Shown here: piece after piece, positions 8,487 through 18,504 of the stretch
Numbering within the stretch: the stretch's first letter is position 1
Layout: every line of letters begins with the position of its first letter
The notes under the pieces: model-generated
Told to the model about the DNA's origin: nothing
Database searches by the model: none
What the model saw: only the letters and a program-made list of their open reading frames with translations
Position numbers and translations under genes: made by a program
DNA from: Stenotrophomonas tumulicola
GTDB lineage: Bacteria; Pseudomonadota; Gammaproteobacteria; Xanthomonadales; Xanthomonadaceae
Assembly (NCBI RefSeq): GCF_014117215.1
Contig: NZ_JACGXS010000004.1
Coordinates: forward strand, 248,001-312,000
Length of the DNA: 64,000 nt
Direction: 5' to 3'

Positions 8487-10901
8487 TTGTCCTCCTTCAG
8501 CCTGATCTCCAAGCGTGGCGCCCTGATGGGCCTGTTGATGTCCCTGTCCCTGCTCGTGGGCCCCGTGTACGCGCAGGACAAGGCCGAGCCGGATCCGGAA
8601 GCACGGGTAGCGCGCGCCGAGGCCACGCTGAAGGCAGCGCGTGCTTCCCTGGATGATGCCGATACGCCGCTCACGCTTGATGCCCTGAGCGAACGTGCGC
8701 AGTCGGCCAAGGATGACGCGGACGCTGCCGCCAAGGCGCTGGCACCACAGCTGGCGCAGGTCAACGAGCAGTTGGCGCCGCTGGGCGAGGTGGCCGACGG
8801 CATCACGGAGTCACGCGAAGTGGCGGTGCAGCGTGCCGCCCTGGGCCGGCAGCGCAACGCGCTGGACGGCACGATCAAGCGCGCCGAACTGGCGGCGGTC
8901 AACGCATCGCAGCTGTTGGCTGACATCGACAAAATGCGGGTCAGCCAGTTCAGCGAGGAACTGGGCCGCAAGGTGGCGTCGCCGTTGTCGCCTGCATTGT
9001 GGCACCAGGTTGCCGAGGTTGCGCCGTCCGACACCACCCGGGTAGTGGGGCTTTACCGGCAGGGTGCCAGTGCGGTGCGAACCGCGTTCAAGCGCGAAGG
9101 CTGGGGCGTTCCATTGCTGGGGCTGGGCGTGGCCCTGGTCCTGTTCTTCCCGCTGCGGCTGTGGCTGCGGAGCGCAGGACGGCGCTACGCCGCATCCGAG
9201 CGCGCGCCGAAGGGGCGCCTTCGCCGGTCCGGCCTGGCGGTCTGGTTGCTGGCGGTCGGCACGCTGCTGCCGGGCCTCGCAGCATGGACGCTGTTGTCGG
9301 CGCTGGATTCGGTGGGCGCCATTCCGCCGCGCCTGCAGACGGTGTCGGGGCATTTCCTCCTGGCTACCTGCTTTGCTGCTTTCATCGTTGCGCTCAGCGC
9401 CAGCCTGCTGGTGCCCAAGCGGCCATCATGGCGCCTGCTGGACCTTGATGACACCGCCGCGCGCAACCTGCGCAAGTACGCATGGAGTGCGGCCGCAGTC
9501 AGCTGGATAAGCATCATGCTGGTGGCGGTGGACCATGCGGCGCGTACCAGCGAGGTCAATACGATCGCGCTGGATGGGGTGATCGCGCTGACCTACCTGG
9601 GCCTGATCATGGCCATGCTGGTGACGCTGTCGCGGCTGCATCGGCGACAGACTGCCGAAGCCGCCGAGCGCGCTGAGGCACAAGCCGCCGATGCCCGTGC
9701 CCGGGGCCCGGCGCAGCGCAGCGGCTGGATGGTGTTGACCCGCGTGGCCGGCAACCTGGTAGTGGTGGCAGCGATCATCGCCTCGCTGCTGGGTTATCTC
9801 AATTTCGCCAAATTCGTCACCCAGCAACTGGTGTGGGGCGGCATCGTGGTGCTGACGATGACCCTGCTGCTGAAGTTCGCCGATGACCTGTGCACCGCGA
9901 TCCTGCATCCGGACAGCCGCTTCGGGCGCACCGTGGTGTTGACCACCGGCCTGAGCGCGGCGCAGGTGGAGCAGGCCGGCGTGCTGCTTTCGGCGGTCAG
10001 CCGCATCGGCGTGGTGATCCTGGCGATGCTGGTGTTCGCGGCTCCGTTCGGCAACCTGGGTTCGGTACTGGGCAGCATCGAGTCGCTGTCGCATGGCATC
10101 AGCATAGGCAGCATCACCTTGGAGCCGGGCAAGGTGGTGCTGGCGGTGGTGGTACTGCTGGTGGGCCTGGCGCTGATGCAGGCGCTGCAGCGCTGGCTGG
10201 TGGAGACCTACCTGCCAAAGACCGAACTGGACCTGGGTGCGCAGAATTCGATCAGCACGGTGGCCCGTTACGTGGGCATCATCCTGGCGGTGCTGTGGGC
10301 GCTGGCTGCGCTGGGGATCGGCTTCGAGCGGCTGGCGCTGGTGGTCAGCGCGTTGTCGGTAGGTATTGGCTTCGGCCTGCAGGCAATCACGCAGAACTTC
10401 GTCTCCGGGCTGATCCTGCTGGCCGAACGCCCGGTGAAGATCGGCGACTGGGTGAAGATCGGTGACCAGGAAGGCGACATCCGCCGGATCAACGTGCGCT
10501 CCACGGAGATCACCGTGGGTGACAAATCAACGCTGATCGTGCCGAACTCCGAGCTGATCACCAAGACCGTGCGCAACATGACGATGGGCAATGCGCAGGG
10601 CCGGATCCAGATCCAGTTCTCGGTGCCGTTGAACACCGACGTGGCGGCGGTGAAGCAGGTACTGCTGGATGCGTATGCCGGGCATGCCTCCGTGCTGCAG
10701 GATCCCGCCCCGTCGGTGTACATCGATTCCATCAGCGGGGGGCAGGTGGCGATCAACAGTTTCGCCTACACCTCCAGCCCGCGTTCCACCTACGGCACCC
10801 GCAGCGATCTGTTCTTCAGCGTGCTGCAGGAGCTGGCAGGCAAGGGCATCGCGTTGTCGGCACCGACCGATATCCATCTGGTCGGTGAGGGGCAGCGGTA
10901 G
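8487..10901 (+). CDS. Mechanosensitive ion channel, MscS/MscK-like with N-terminal DUF3772-type domain
   Basis: 804 residues from a TTG start; an ATG start 13 codons later (MGLLMSLSLL) is an alternative. Signal peptide ending PVYAQ, then a periplasmic helical region rich in Ala and Glu (about 30-190), a series of membrane segments (about 215-610), and the MscS core. The pore helix and beta domain are recognisable as VSALSVGIGFGLQAITQNFVSG (split here as VSALSVGIGFG and LQAITQNFVSG) and VKIGDWVKIGDQEGDIRRINVRST. Such large MscS paralogues release osmolytes during hypo-osmotic shock. Its stop codon overlaps the GTAG head of a REP pair. Confidence 0.88.
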   Translation: MSSFSLISKRGALMGLLMSLSLLVGPVYAQDKAEPDPEARVARAEATLKAARASLDDADTPLTLDALSERAQSAKDDADAAAKALAPQLAQVNEQLAPLGEVADGITESREVAVQRAALGRQRNALDGTIKRAELAAVNASQLLADIDKMRVSQFSEELGRKVASPLSPALWHQVAEVAPSDTTRVVGLYRQGASAVRTAFKREGWGVPLLGLGVALVLFFPLRLWLRSAGRRYAASERAPKGRLRRSGLAVWLLAVGTLLPGLAAWTLLSALDSVGAIPPRLQTVSGHFLLATCFAAFIVALSASLLVPKRPSWRLLDLDDTAARNLRKYAWSAAAVSWISIMLVAVDHAARTSEVNTIALDGVIALTYLGLIMAMLVTLSRLHRRQTAEAAERAEAQAADARARGPAQRSGWMVLTRVAGNLVVVAAIIASLLGYLNFAKFVTQQLVWGGIVVLTMTLLLKFADDLCTAILHPDSRFGRTVVLTTGLSAAQVEQAGVLLSAVSRIGVVILAMLVFAAPFGNLGSVLGSIESLSHGISIGSITLEPGKVVLAVVVLLVGLALMQALQRWLVETYLPKTELDLGAQNSISTVARYVGIILAVLWALAALGIGFERLALVVSALSVGIGFGLQAITQNFVSGLILLAERPVKIGDWVKIGDQEGDIRRINVRSTEITVGDKSTLIVPNSELITKTVRNMTMGNAQGRIQIQFSVPLNTDVAAVKQVLLDAYAGHASVLQDPAPSVYIDSISGGQVAINSFAYTSSPRSTYGTRSDLFFSVLQELAGKGIALSAPTDIHLVGEGQR

Positions 10902-10977
10902 AGCGGGTCCATGACCCGCTTGTTTCAGGGTCTCCTGCCAACCACGCGAACGGCAGCGGGTCATGGACCCGCTCTAC
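10898..10977. repeat. Paired GTAG palindromes (SMAG/REP-like)
   Basis: GTAGAGCGGGTCCATGACCC and its inverted copy ending in CTAC face each other across about 32 bases, between the convergent channel gene and opgB. The TAG inside the first GTAG is the channel gene's stop codon. The palindrome sequence differs from the CGCCGGGC subtype found at other sites in this window. Confidence 0.8.
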
Positions 10978-10978
10978 C

Positions 10979-13084
10979 TCAGCCGCGCGGCTGACGCCGC
11001 GACGGCACCAGCGCGAAGGTATCCACGGCCAGTTTCTCGGCATGGTTCAGCCATGCGCGGACCTCCAGGTCATCGACCTCGTGGTCCAGCCCGAAGCTGA
11101 CATTGATGCGGCCGCTGGCATCGGGCTGCACCCACTGCTGGGCCAGCACTACCTGCCGCTGCGACGACACCGCTTCGATCCAGAAGCCGCGCTGCGGCTG
11201 CGTGCTGGCCACGAGCTGCAGCATGTACTGCCCGGCGCGCGTGCGACGTCCCTTGGCGGTGATCATGTGCGCCTGGCGCACGCTGGGGCGCGGCCCTGCG
11301 AACGCATCCAGCGGTGCATCCACCTGGATGCCACCACGCAGCTGGTCGTCGCGGTACAGCTTGATGCCGTCCTCGCGGTTGACCAGCAGGGCGCACCAGT
11401 CGCCGTCGGCCGAACCGTCCTCGAACGCAGTGCAACGATCGACATAGGCCAGGGTGCTGTCCTTGTCGGCCTGCTCGAACTGGCGCGAGGTGTTTTCCAG
11501 ATATACCGACTTCAGCGCCCAGTCCTTGTCATATTCCAGCAGCACCGGCGGTTGCACGTGCTGCACGCCGACGACCACCTGGTTGCCGTCGTCGATGCGC
11601 AGCTCGCGGGTAGGTTCGCCCAGCCACAGCGAGCGTGCGAAGGAGAGGTACTTCGGGTAGTCGCGGCCATTGTCGCGACGTGCGGCCACGCTGGCACTGG
11701 CCGGACGCTGCGGGTCCAGCAGCGAGCGGCCGAAGCCGATGCGCTGGATGCCTGGATCGAGCAGGCTGAGCAGGGTTGCGCCGCTGTCCAGCGTGGTGGC
11801 GTCCTCCACCTGCAACTGGCGCGGCTCGATGCCATCGCCGACGAACAGCAGCAGGTTCTCGCGCTCCTGGCTGGCCAGCACGTGGCTGAGGTCGTTGGGC
11901 ATGGCCAGGTGGTCGGAGGACACCACGATCAGGGTGTCCTTGCCATGCGGACTGGCCTGGATGCGTGCCACCAGCTGGGAGATCAGGCGGTCGCTGCACT
12001 TCAGTGCGTTCAACAGGCCGATGTTGCCGAGCTTGCTTTCGTAGCGTTCGTTCTTGCAGGCCACCGGCAGATGGCCGGCCGGATGGTGGGTGTCCATGGT
12101 CAGCGTGGTCAGCATGAACGGCGTGCCGGCGCGTGACAGCTGTTCGAAGCGACGGTAGGCGGTGTCCAGCAGCACGTCATCGTGCACGCCCCATGCCGAA
12201 TAGTGGATGCGGCCGATCTTCTTCTGCTGCTTGAACCAGTCCAGGTCGTGCACTTCATCGAACCCGTGGCTGGCCAGGAACTGGCCCTTGCCGGCGAACT
12301 GCCCGTCGGCACCGCCCAGGTAATGGTTGGTGTAGCCCTGCTGTTTCAGGTAATCGCCCAGGCAGACGGCCCTGGGCAGGAAATTGCCCATCCGTCCCAT
12401 GCTGTTCTCATCGCCATGGGCGGTGGTCAACGGAACGCCGCACATCGAGGCGACCAGGCCGGCGATGGTCCAGCCGCTGCCTTCGGGGGAATCCAGCCCG
12501 CGCACGTCCAGCGAGCGGGCCGCCAGGCGGCTCAGGTTCGGCATCAGGCCGGGGAACGCTTTCTCGTCCAGATAGGTGCGTTCCAGGCTTTCACCGTAGA
12601 TCCAGACGATGTTGCGCGGACGCTGCAGTGGCTGCACCGGTACCTGGTATTCCGGTGCTATCTGCGCGAAGTCGACCGGGCGCAGCTGGTAGTACAGGCG
12701 CTGGCCATCGGAGAACAGCGGGCTGATGAACACCGCCAGCAACCAGACGCCGGCGAAGCCGGTGAACCAGGACTTGCCATGTGCAGGACGCTGCCAACGC
12801 TTGACCCGCGCCAGCGCCAGCGGCAGCAGGGAAACCAGCAGCAGTGCGATGGAGCCTGCGATGACACGCTTGAAGTCGGAAACGCCCGCACCTTCCATGT
12901 CCGCGCCAAGGTGGTACAGCGTGGCGGCATTCAATCCGTCGCCGGACAACTGGTCGATCGTCCACCAGAGGCTCAACGCCACCATCAGCAACGACAGCAG
13001 GCCAGCCTTCCACCACAACCACTTGCTGGATACCAGCAACAGCCAGGCGAGCACGAACAGTGTAAACAGGAGAATCCAGAGCAT
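10979..13084 (-). CDS. opgB: Phosphoglycerol transferase (OpgB/MdoB-like sulfatase-fold enzyme)
   Basis: 701 residues. Four N-terminal membrane segments (about 1-155) precede a periplasmic alkaline-phosphatase/sulfatase-fold domain. The metal and nucleophile region is NIVWIYGESLERTYLDE (about 195), and TMDTHHPAG and VVSSDHLAMPND supply further metal ligands. E. coli OpgB moves phosphoglycerol from phosphatidylglycerol to osmoregulated periplasmic glucans. Start placed at MLWILLFTLFVLAWLL because the 28 upstream in-frame residues are polar and unlike a membrane anchor. LtaS-like phosphoglycerol transferases are the main alternative, but the long C-terminal domain favours OpgB. Confidence 0.85.
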   Translation of the reverse strand: MLWILLFTLFVLAWLLLVSSKWLWWKAGLLSLLMVALSLWWTIDQLSGDGLNAATLYHLGADMEGAGVSDFKRVIAGSIALLLVSLLPLALARVKRWQRPAHGKSWFTGFAGVWLLAVFISPLFSDGQRLYYQLRPVDFAQIAPEYQVPVQPLQRPRNIVWIYGESLERTYLDEKAFPGLMPNLSRLAARSLDVRGLDSPEGSGWTIAGLVASMCGVPLTTAHGDENSMGRMGNFLPRAVCLGDYLKQQGYTNHYLGGADGQFAGKGQFLASHGFDEVHDLDWFKQQKKIGRIHYSAWGVHDDVLLDTAYRRFEQLSRAGTPFMLTTLTMDTHHPAGHLPVACKNERYESKLGNIGLLNALKCSDRLISQLVARIQASPHGKDTLIVVSSDHLAMPNDLSHVLASQERENLLLFVGDGIEPRQLQVEDATTLDSGATLLSLLDPGIQRIGFGRSLLDPQRPASASVAARRDNGRDYPKYLSFARSLWLGEPTRELRIDDGNQVVVGVQHVQPPVLLEYDKDWALKSVYLENTSRQFEQADKDSTLAYVDRCTAFEDGSADGDWCALLVNREDGIKLYRDDQLRGGIQVDAPLDAFAGPRPSVRQAHMITAKGRRTRAGQYMLQLVASTQPQRGFWIEAVSSQRQVVLAQQWVQPDASGRINVSFGLDHEVDDLEVRAWLNHAEKLAVDTFALVPSRRQPRG

Positions 13085-13285
13085 GGGCAGATTCGGCAGT
13101 GACGGGAGTGGTGATGGACGTCGTACCGACGCGTGTCCATCCGACCGGACTGCCAACCACAGCGACATGACACCCCGATGACCGGATCATGCCTGCACGA
13201 ACCTGACTGAAATGTTTGTTGGAAGCGACGGCGCGGTTTCTACCACGCCCCCTGTAAAGTGAACGTTAAGCGTTGCAGGGCCCGC

Positions 13286-14974
13286 TCAACGGTGCCCGCG
13301 TTCCTCGCGTGCGCGTGCGCGACGGTCGAACAGCAGCGCGCTGGCAATGATGCCGAGCCCGAGGAACACGCCGATCAGCATCAGCACCATGGCGATGGCC
13401 GGGTAGCCGAACAGGTGCACGCCATTGTCGATCTTCATCATCAGTGCCGAAGCCAGGATCAGCGCCGCGGTGACGATGCCGGCCGACACCCGGTTGGCGA
13501 TCTTCTGCAGGTTCTCCATCAACCGCGATTCCTCCAGCCCGGTCACCTTCATCTGCAGGCGGTTCTCTGCCAGCAGGGCCAGGATGTCGGTCATCTTGCG
13601 CGGCCCGACCCGCAACAGCTCCTGCACCTCCATGGCCTCGCTGGCCAGGTTGGCGGCAGACAGCGATTTCTTCAGCCGTGCGCGCATCACGTGCTGCAGC
13701 TGTTTTTCCACGATGCGACGCGTGTCCAGCGTGGGCGAGAGCAGGCGGCACACCGTTTCCAGGTTCAGCAGTGCCTTGCCGATCAGGCTCAGCTCCGGCG
13801 GGGTGCGCAACCCGGAGGCGGTGGCGATGCGCACCATGTCCAGCACCACGCGGCCTTCGGAGTAATGGCTGCTGGCCGCATAACGGGCGATCATCTGCCC
13901 GGTTTCGCGCAGGTAGCGTTCTTCCTCGAATGATTCCAGCCGTGTACTGATCGCGATGATCTCGTCGGCGACTTCCTCGCCGCGGCCATCGACGGCGGCG
14001 AACAGTACTTTCAACAGCCGCTCGCGCAGGCGTGGCGGCATGTGCGCGACCATGCCCAGGTCGAAGATGGCCAGGCGCCCGTCACCGGTCACGCGCAGGT
14101 TGCCCGGGTGCGGATCGGCGTGGATCTCGCCATGCACGAATATCTGGTCGAGATAGCCACGGATCAGGGCGGCGGCCAGCGGATCCATCGCCTGTTCGGT
14201 GCGGCGCACGTCCGGAATCATGTCCACGCGCACGCCGTCGGCCAGCTGCATGGTCAGCACCCGGTGGCTGCAGTAGTCCCAGATCGGCTGCGGTACCCAT
14301 AGCGGCTTGAACGGCCGCAGGTGCTGGCCGAAGCGTTGCAGGTTCTCCGCTTCGGCCTGGTAGTCCAGTTCCTGCATGAGCGTCTTGGCAAACTCGTTGA
14401 GCCAGTCGCGCAGGCGCACGCGGCGGCCAACCTGGGTCAGGTGGTCGGCGGCCAGGGCGAAGCTGCGCAGCGCTTCCAGGTCCGAACGCAGCTGTGCGGC
14501 CACTTCCGGCTTCTGCACCTTGACGGCTACTTCGCGGCCATCGTGCAGGGTGGCGCGGTGGACCTGGGCGATCGAGGCACAGCCCAGCGGGACCGGGTCG
14601 AAGCTGGCGAACAGCTTGCCCACCGCCACGCCGAGTTCCTTCTCGATGATGGCGTGGATGCGTTCGACCGGGATCGGCGCGACGCTTTCCTGCATCCGTT
14701 CCAGCGCCGTGGCGAACTCCACCGGCACCATGTCCGGCCGGGTCGACAGCATCTGCCCGAGTTTGACGAAGGTAGGCCCCAGCGATTCCAGGTCGGTGAC
14801 GAACTGTTCCGGATTCCCGTCTGGCGGCACGTCCGGCGCCCCCGCCGCATCGAGGTTCATGCCGGAGAACACGCCGGAATTGCGGTAGCGCATCAGCAAC
14901 CGCAGGATCTGGCTGCGACGGTTCATGCCGGTCACCAGTGGCGGGTTGGCAGGCGCGACAGGCGGATTGTTCAA
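13286..14974 (-). CDS. ABC1/UbiB-family atypical kinase
   Basis: 562 residues. The hallmark KxGQ motif is present (TFVKLGQMLSTRPDMVP, about 70-86), with the ATP-binding lysine in REVAVKVQKP, the A-rich loop SIAQVHRA replacing a normal P-loop, and catalytic HADPHPGN and FDLGM motifs. Two C-terminal membrane segments (about 495-550) anchor it. Family members support ubiquinone synthesis or act as ATPases on lipids. Whether this is UbiB itself or a paralogue cannot be settled here, since canonical ubiB sits with ubiE/ubiJ and no such genes are adjacent. Confidence 0.85.
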   Translation of the reverse strand: MNNPPVAPANPPLVTGMNRRSQILRLLMRYRNSGVFSGMNLDAAGAPDVPPDGNPEQFVTDLESLGPTFVKLGQMLSTRPDMVPVEFATALERMQESVAPIPVERIHAIIEKELGVAVGKLFASFDPVPLGCASIAQVHRATLHDGREVAVKVQKPEVAAQLRSDLEALRSFALAADHLTQVGRRVRLRDWLNEFAKTLMQELDYQAEAENLQRFGQHLRPFKPLWVPQPIWDYCSHRVLTMQLADGVRVDMIPDVRRTEQAMDPLAAALIRGYLDQIFVHGEIHADPHPGNLRVTGDGRLAIFDLGMVAHMPPRLRERLLKVLFAAVDGRGEEVADEIIAISTRLESFEEERYLRETGQMIARYAASSHYSEGRVVLDMVRIATASGLRTPPELSLIGKALLNLETVCRLLSPTLDTRRIVEKQLQHVMRARLKKSLSAANLASEAMEVQELLRVGPRKMTDILALLAENRLQMKVTGLEESRLMENLQKIANRVSAGIVTAALILASALMMKIDNGVHLFGYPAIAMVLMLIGVFLGLGIIASALLFDRRARAREERGHR

Positions 14975-15114
14975 GCAGGACTCCGCGACGGTACGGGAAC
15001 GCGCAGTGTGGCCGGGACCAGGTGGTGGGCCGGTGAATCCGGGCCTGCCTTCCAGGATTCACGCCGGATCAGTCAGAATCCAGCCCGTGCCCCCTTCCTG
15101 ATCCTGGATACTCC

Positions 15115-16047
15115 ATGGCCGGTGCCAGCCTGTTCACCCTCCTCGACGACATCGCCGCGCTGCTGGACGATGTCGCTGTCCTGACCAAGGTGGCGGCGAA
15201 GAAGACCGCCGGCGTGCTCGGCGACGACCTTGCGCTCAATGCGCAGCAGGTGTCCGGGGTCAGTGCCAACCGGGAACTGCCGGTGGTGTGGGCGGTGGCC
15301 AAGGGCTCGCTGGTGAACAAGGTGATCCTGGTGCCGGCGGCGCTGGCGATCAGCGCGCTGGAAGCATGGCTGGAGTCACGAGGCTACGACGTACCGCTGA
15401 TCGTGCCGCTGATGATGCTCGGCGGTGCATTCCTCTGCTACGAAGGCGTGGAAAAGCTGGCACATCGTTTCCTGCACCGGGCCGAAGAGGACGAGCAGAA
15501 GCAGGCACGACGACTGCAGGCACTGGCCGACGAACAGGTCGACATGGTGGCGTGGGAAAAGGACAAGATCAAAGGCGCGATCCGCACCGATTTCATCCTG
15601 TCGGCCGAGATCATCGTGCTGACGCTGGGCGTTGTCGTCGGTGCGGACTCCGGCTTCGTGCAGCAGCTTGCGACGCTGTCGGTGGTGGCGCTGGCGATGA
15701 CGGTGTTCGTCTACGGGTTGGTGGGTGGCATCGTCAAGCTGGACGATGCGGGCCTGTACCTGTCACGCAAGGGCGGTGCACGGGCCGCGCTGGGACGTGG
15801 CCTGCTGGCGGGCGCGCCATGGCTGATGAAGTTCCTGTCCGTGGCGGGTACCGCTGCGATGTTCCTGGTCGGGGGCGGCATCCTGGTGCACAACGTGCCG
15901 GTGCTGCATCACTGGGTGCTTGGGCACGGCGGTGAAGGGCAATGGGCGTGGCTGGTCAACGCATTGGCGAACGTGGCCGTAGGGGTGGTCATCGGCGCGC
16001 TGGTGCTGGGCGCGGTGATGCTGGCGCAGAAGCTGCGCAGGCAGTAA
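15115..16047 (+). CDS. DUF808 (YedI-like) inner membrane protein
   Basis: 310 residues. The N terminus MAGASLFTLLDDIAALLDDVAVLTK is the signature of the DUF808/YedI family, followed by the conserved KTAGVLGDDLALNAQQVSG. About five to six membrane segments follow (about 78-105, 165-215, 245-275, 280-305). Function is unknown in E. coli as well. It is divergent from the ABC1 kinase gene, with about 140 bp between starts. Confidence 0.88.
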   Translation: MAGASLFTLLDDIAALLDDVAVLTKVAAKKTAGVLGDDLALNAQQVSGVSANRELPVVWAVAKGSLVNKVILVPAALAISALEAWLESRGYDVPLIVPLMMLGGAFLCYEGVEKLAHRFLHRAEEDEQKQARRLQALADEQVDMVAWEKDKIKGAIRTDFILSAEIIVLTLGVVVGADSGFVQQLATLSVVALAMTVFVYGLVGGIVKLDDAGLYLSRKGGARAALGRGLLAGAPWLMKFLSVAGTAAMFLVGGGILVHNVPVLHHWVLGHGGEGQWAWLVNALANVAVGVVIGALVLGAVMLAQKLRRQ

Positions 16048-16060
16048 GGCCCGGACGGCG

Positions 16061-17608
16061 TCATGGCGCTTCTGCCGCCTGCACGCGGTTTCGGCCCAGG
16101 CCCTTGGCGGCATACAGCGCCTCGTCGGCACGTTGCAGCAGCGACTCGGGCGTGTCGCCCTTCCGCCATTGCGCCAGCCCCGCGCTGAAATGCACCGGGA
16201 CCCGTTGTTCCTGCACGGTCAAGGTGCGCTGTGCCAATGAACGCTGCAGGCGTTGCAGGGTCGACATGCCATCGGCGCCAGGTGTTTCCGGCATCACCAG
16301 CACGAACTCGTCGCCGCCCAATCGTGCCACGCAGTCGCCGGCCCGCAGCAGCAACTGGCAGACCGCAACGAAATGGCGGAGCAGGGCGTCGCCGCCGGCA
16401 TGGCCATGCAACGCGTTGGTCTGGCTGAACTCATCCAGGTCGATCACTGCCACCGCCAATGGGCTTCCTGCCCGCATGGCCCGCGCCAGCTCGGACCGCA
16501 GCAGGTCATCCAGCCCGCGTCGGTTGAGCGCGCCGGTAAGCGGATCGGTACGGACAAGGTCGGTAACCTCGCGCAGCTCCTGCTCCAGCTGGGTGATGCG
16601 CTGTTCGGCCACCGCCACCTGCTGGCGCGCACTGGCCAGGTGATCGCGGGCCTGTGCCGCCTGCTGCTGCACGCGCCCGGTGTCCTGCAGCACGCCCTGC
16701 AGCAGTTGGTTCAGGTCGGCGAGGCTGCGTGCTTCGCGCAATGCCAGCGCATAGCTGCTGATGCGGTCGTGGTACTCACCGGTGCTGCTGGCCATGCCAT
16801 CGAGCTGCTTCACGAAGTCGCCCATCAAGCCGCGCATGGCCGCCTTGGAATCGCTGATGCCTTGCTTCAGCAGCCCCTGGCGATAGATCACCTGGCGCAG
16901 CCCGGCACGCGTTCGTTCCACCGCTGCGGTATCCAGCGGACCGGCCAGCAGCTGGCGTACGGCGTCGATCTGGCCATGCAGCCAGGCGCCGTCGTCCAGC
17001 AGTTCGCTGATGTTTTCCAGCAGCAGGTCGAACAGGCTGAGCAGCAGGGCGTCGCGCTCCTGCCACGCCTCGCTGCGCACGCCGATCTGGTGGCCCAGCT
17101 CACGCAGCCCATGTTCCAGGGCATCCAGCGGCTGGCCGGGTTGCCACTGCCGCCAGGCGGCCGCCTGCTGGATGGCCTGGTCGCGCAGTTGCGGGTCGTG
17201 CTGCAGCAGGCTGGCCAGGGCGATGCCGAGGACGTGGCGCAACTGGTCGCGCAGGCGCTCGCTGTCCGGGGGGCCGGTTGGTGCTTGCAGTTCGATGGTG
17301 CGGATGTATTTATCGATCAACTGGCGCATTGCGCGGCCATAGCGTGGCCAGTCCGCACTGGCCTGGGCCGAGCGCAGGCGATCGCCCATGTCACCCAGCT
17401 CGCCGGGCAGGGAGGCCATGCCATCGGCGAATGCCGCCAGCAACGTATCGGGCTGCCCGGCGGCGGCGAACATCTGCTGCAGCGCTGCGCCATCCGCGCT
17501 TCGCCGCATGGGAGCGGCCGGTGGCTGTCCCGTCGCAGCCGCACGCACCTGCGCCGGCGGCCCGATCCGGGTGCTGGAGGCGGGGTGGGAGTCGCTGCGA
17601 TCCGTCAT
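16061..17608 (-). CDS. Diguanylate cyclase with large N-terminal helical domain
   Basis: 515 residues from MTDRSDSHPAS; in-frame ATGs 4 and 11 codons upstream are alternatives. About 340 residues of mainly helical, Gln-rich sequence of unknown fold are followed by a coiled coil (about 320-360) and a C-terminal GGDEF domain. The active-site motif is intact (RLGGDEFVLVMPE). The inhibitory I-site RxxD sits exactly five residues before it (RAGD), so product feedback by c-di-GMP is expected. No membrane segment or signal peptide is seen, so it is probably cytosolic. The helical region may be a sensor or oligomerisation unit. Divergent from the NAD(P)-binding gene. Confidence 0.87.
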   Translation of the reverse strand: MTDRSDSHPASSTRIGPPAQVRAAATGQPPAAPMRRSADGAALQQMFAAAGQPDTLLAAFADGMASLPGELGDMGDRLRSAQASADWPRYGRAMRQLIDKYIRTIELQAPTGPPDSERLRDQLRHVLGIALASLLQHDPQLRDQAIQQAAAWRQWQPGQPLDALEHGLRELGHQIGVRSEAWQERDALLLSLFDLLLENISELLDDGAWLHGQIDAVRQLLAGPLDTAAVERTRAGLRQVIYRQGLLKQGISDSKAAMRGLMGDFVKQLDGMASSTGEYHDRISSYALALREARSLADLNQLLQGVLQDTGRVQQQAAQARDHLASARQQVAVAEQRITQLEQELREVTDLVRTDPLTGALNRRGLDDLLRSELARAMRAGSPLAVAVIDLDEFSQTNALHGHAGGDALLRHFVAVCQLLLRAGDCVARLGGDEFVLVMPETPGADGMSTLQRLQRSLAQRTLTVQEQRVPVHFSAGLAQWRKGDTPESLLQRADEALYAAKGLGRNRVQAAEAP

Positions 17609-17714
17609 GCGGGCATCCATGTGGCGGGTGGGTGCCAGCATATCGGCGGCGTCGTCCTTGGCTTTATACCCGCGTTGCGTCCACCATGGGTGAGGGCGAT
17701 GCAAGGAAACGGCG

Positions 17715-18350
17715 ATGCGGGTAATGCTGCTGGGGGCGACGGGGCTGGTGGGCGGACAGGCGCTGCAACTGCTGTTGCGCGACCGCCGCTGCACCGCCCT
17801 TGTCGCACCGACCCGACGTGCACTGGCACACGGGGCATCCAAGCTCGACAATCCGGTGCTGGATTTCGAGCAGATTCCGGATGACGTGCCCTGGTGGGCC
17901 GTGGACGCGGTGATCTGTGCGTTGGGCAGCACCATGGCCCAGGCCGGCAGCCAGGCTGCCTTCCAGCGGATCGACCATGATTACCCGTTGGCGTTTGCCC
18001 GACGGGCCCGTGGCCAGGGCGCGGGGGTGTTCGTGCTGAATTCCGCCGCAGGGGCCAATGCCCGGTCGCGGTTTTTCTACAACCGGGTCAAGGGGACGCT
18101 GGAAGAGGACCTGCGCGGGCTGGAGTTCCATTCACTGACACTGGTGCGGCCCGGTCTGATTGGAGGGCAGCGCACACAAAAGCGCTTGGGCGAGCATCTG
18201 GCGCTGCAGGTGCTGGGGGCGCTGGGGCCGGTGCTGCCGCGCGGCTGGCGGATCAATCCGGCTGGAAACATCGCTGCTGCACTGGTCGAGGCGGCACTGG
18301 AACCGCAGCCGGGGGTCAGCGTGGTCGCGGCTGGCGAACTGGTGGGCTAG
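17715..18350 (+). CDS. NAD(P)-binding Rossmann-fold protein (atypical SDR)
   Basis: 211 residues. The nucleotide-binding motif MLLGATGLVGGQALQLLL is at the N terminus, with VICALGSTMAQAGS and VLNSAAGANARSRFFYNRVKGTLEEDL matching atypical short-chain dehydrogenases of the HTATIP2/YbjT type. The YNRVK motif retains the catalytic Tyr-x-x-x-Lys spacing. These proteins are redox sensors or oxidoreductases of unknown substrate. Divergent from the diguanylate cyclase gene. Confidence 0.78.
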   Translation: MRVMLLGATGLVGGQALQLLLRDRRCTALVAPTRRALAHGASKLDNPVLDFEQIPDDVPWWAVDAVICALGSTMAQAGSQAAFQRIDHDYPLAFARRARGQGAGVFVLNSAAGANARSRFFYNRVKGTLEEDLRGLEFHSLTLVRPGLIGGQRTQKRLGEHLALQVLGALGPVLPRGWRINPAGNIAAALVEAALEPQPGVSVVAAGELVG

Positions 18351-18377
18351 GAAGAGGGCAGATCCGCCCTGGGTCAT

Positions 18378-18486
18378 GACGGGCCATGCCCGTCACACCG
18401 TGCTTCGCGCGGCCCATCATCCGGTACCGCGCCAAGGGTCCAGCGGGGCATGGCCCCGCTCTATTGACCTGACGGGCCACGCCCGC
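18378..18486. repeat. Cluster of three GC-rich palindromes
   Basis: Three short palindromes (GACGGGCCATGCCCGTC at 18378, AGCGGGGCATGGCCCCGCT at 18442, GACGGGCCACGCCCGC at 18471) fill the gap between two convergent genes. They share the CATG-centred design of the GTAG palindromes but with different stems, so they look like other REP subtypes. Confidence 0.65.
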
Positions 18487-18504
18487 CATCCGCCATGGAT
18501 GATC

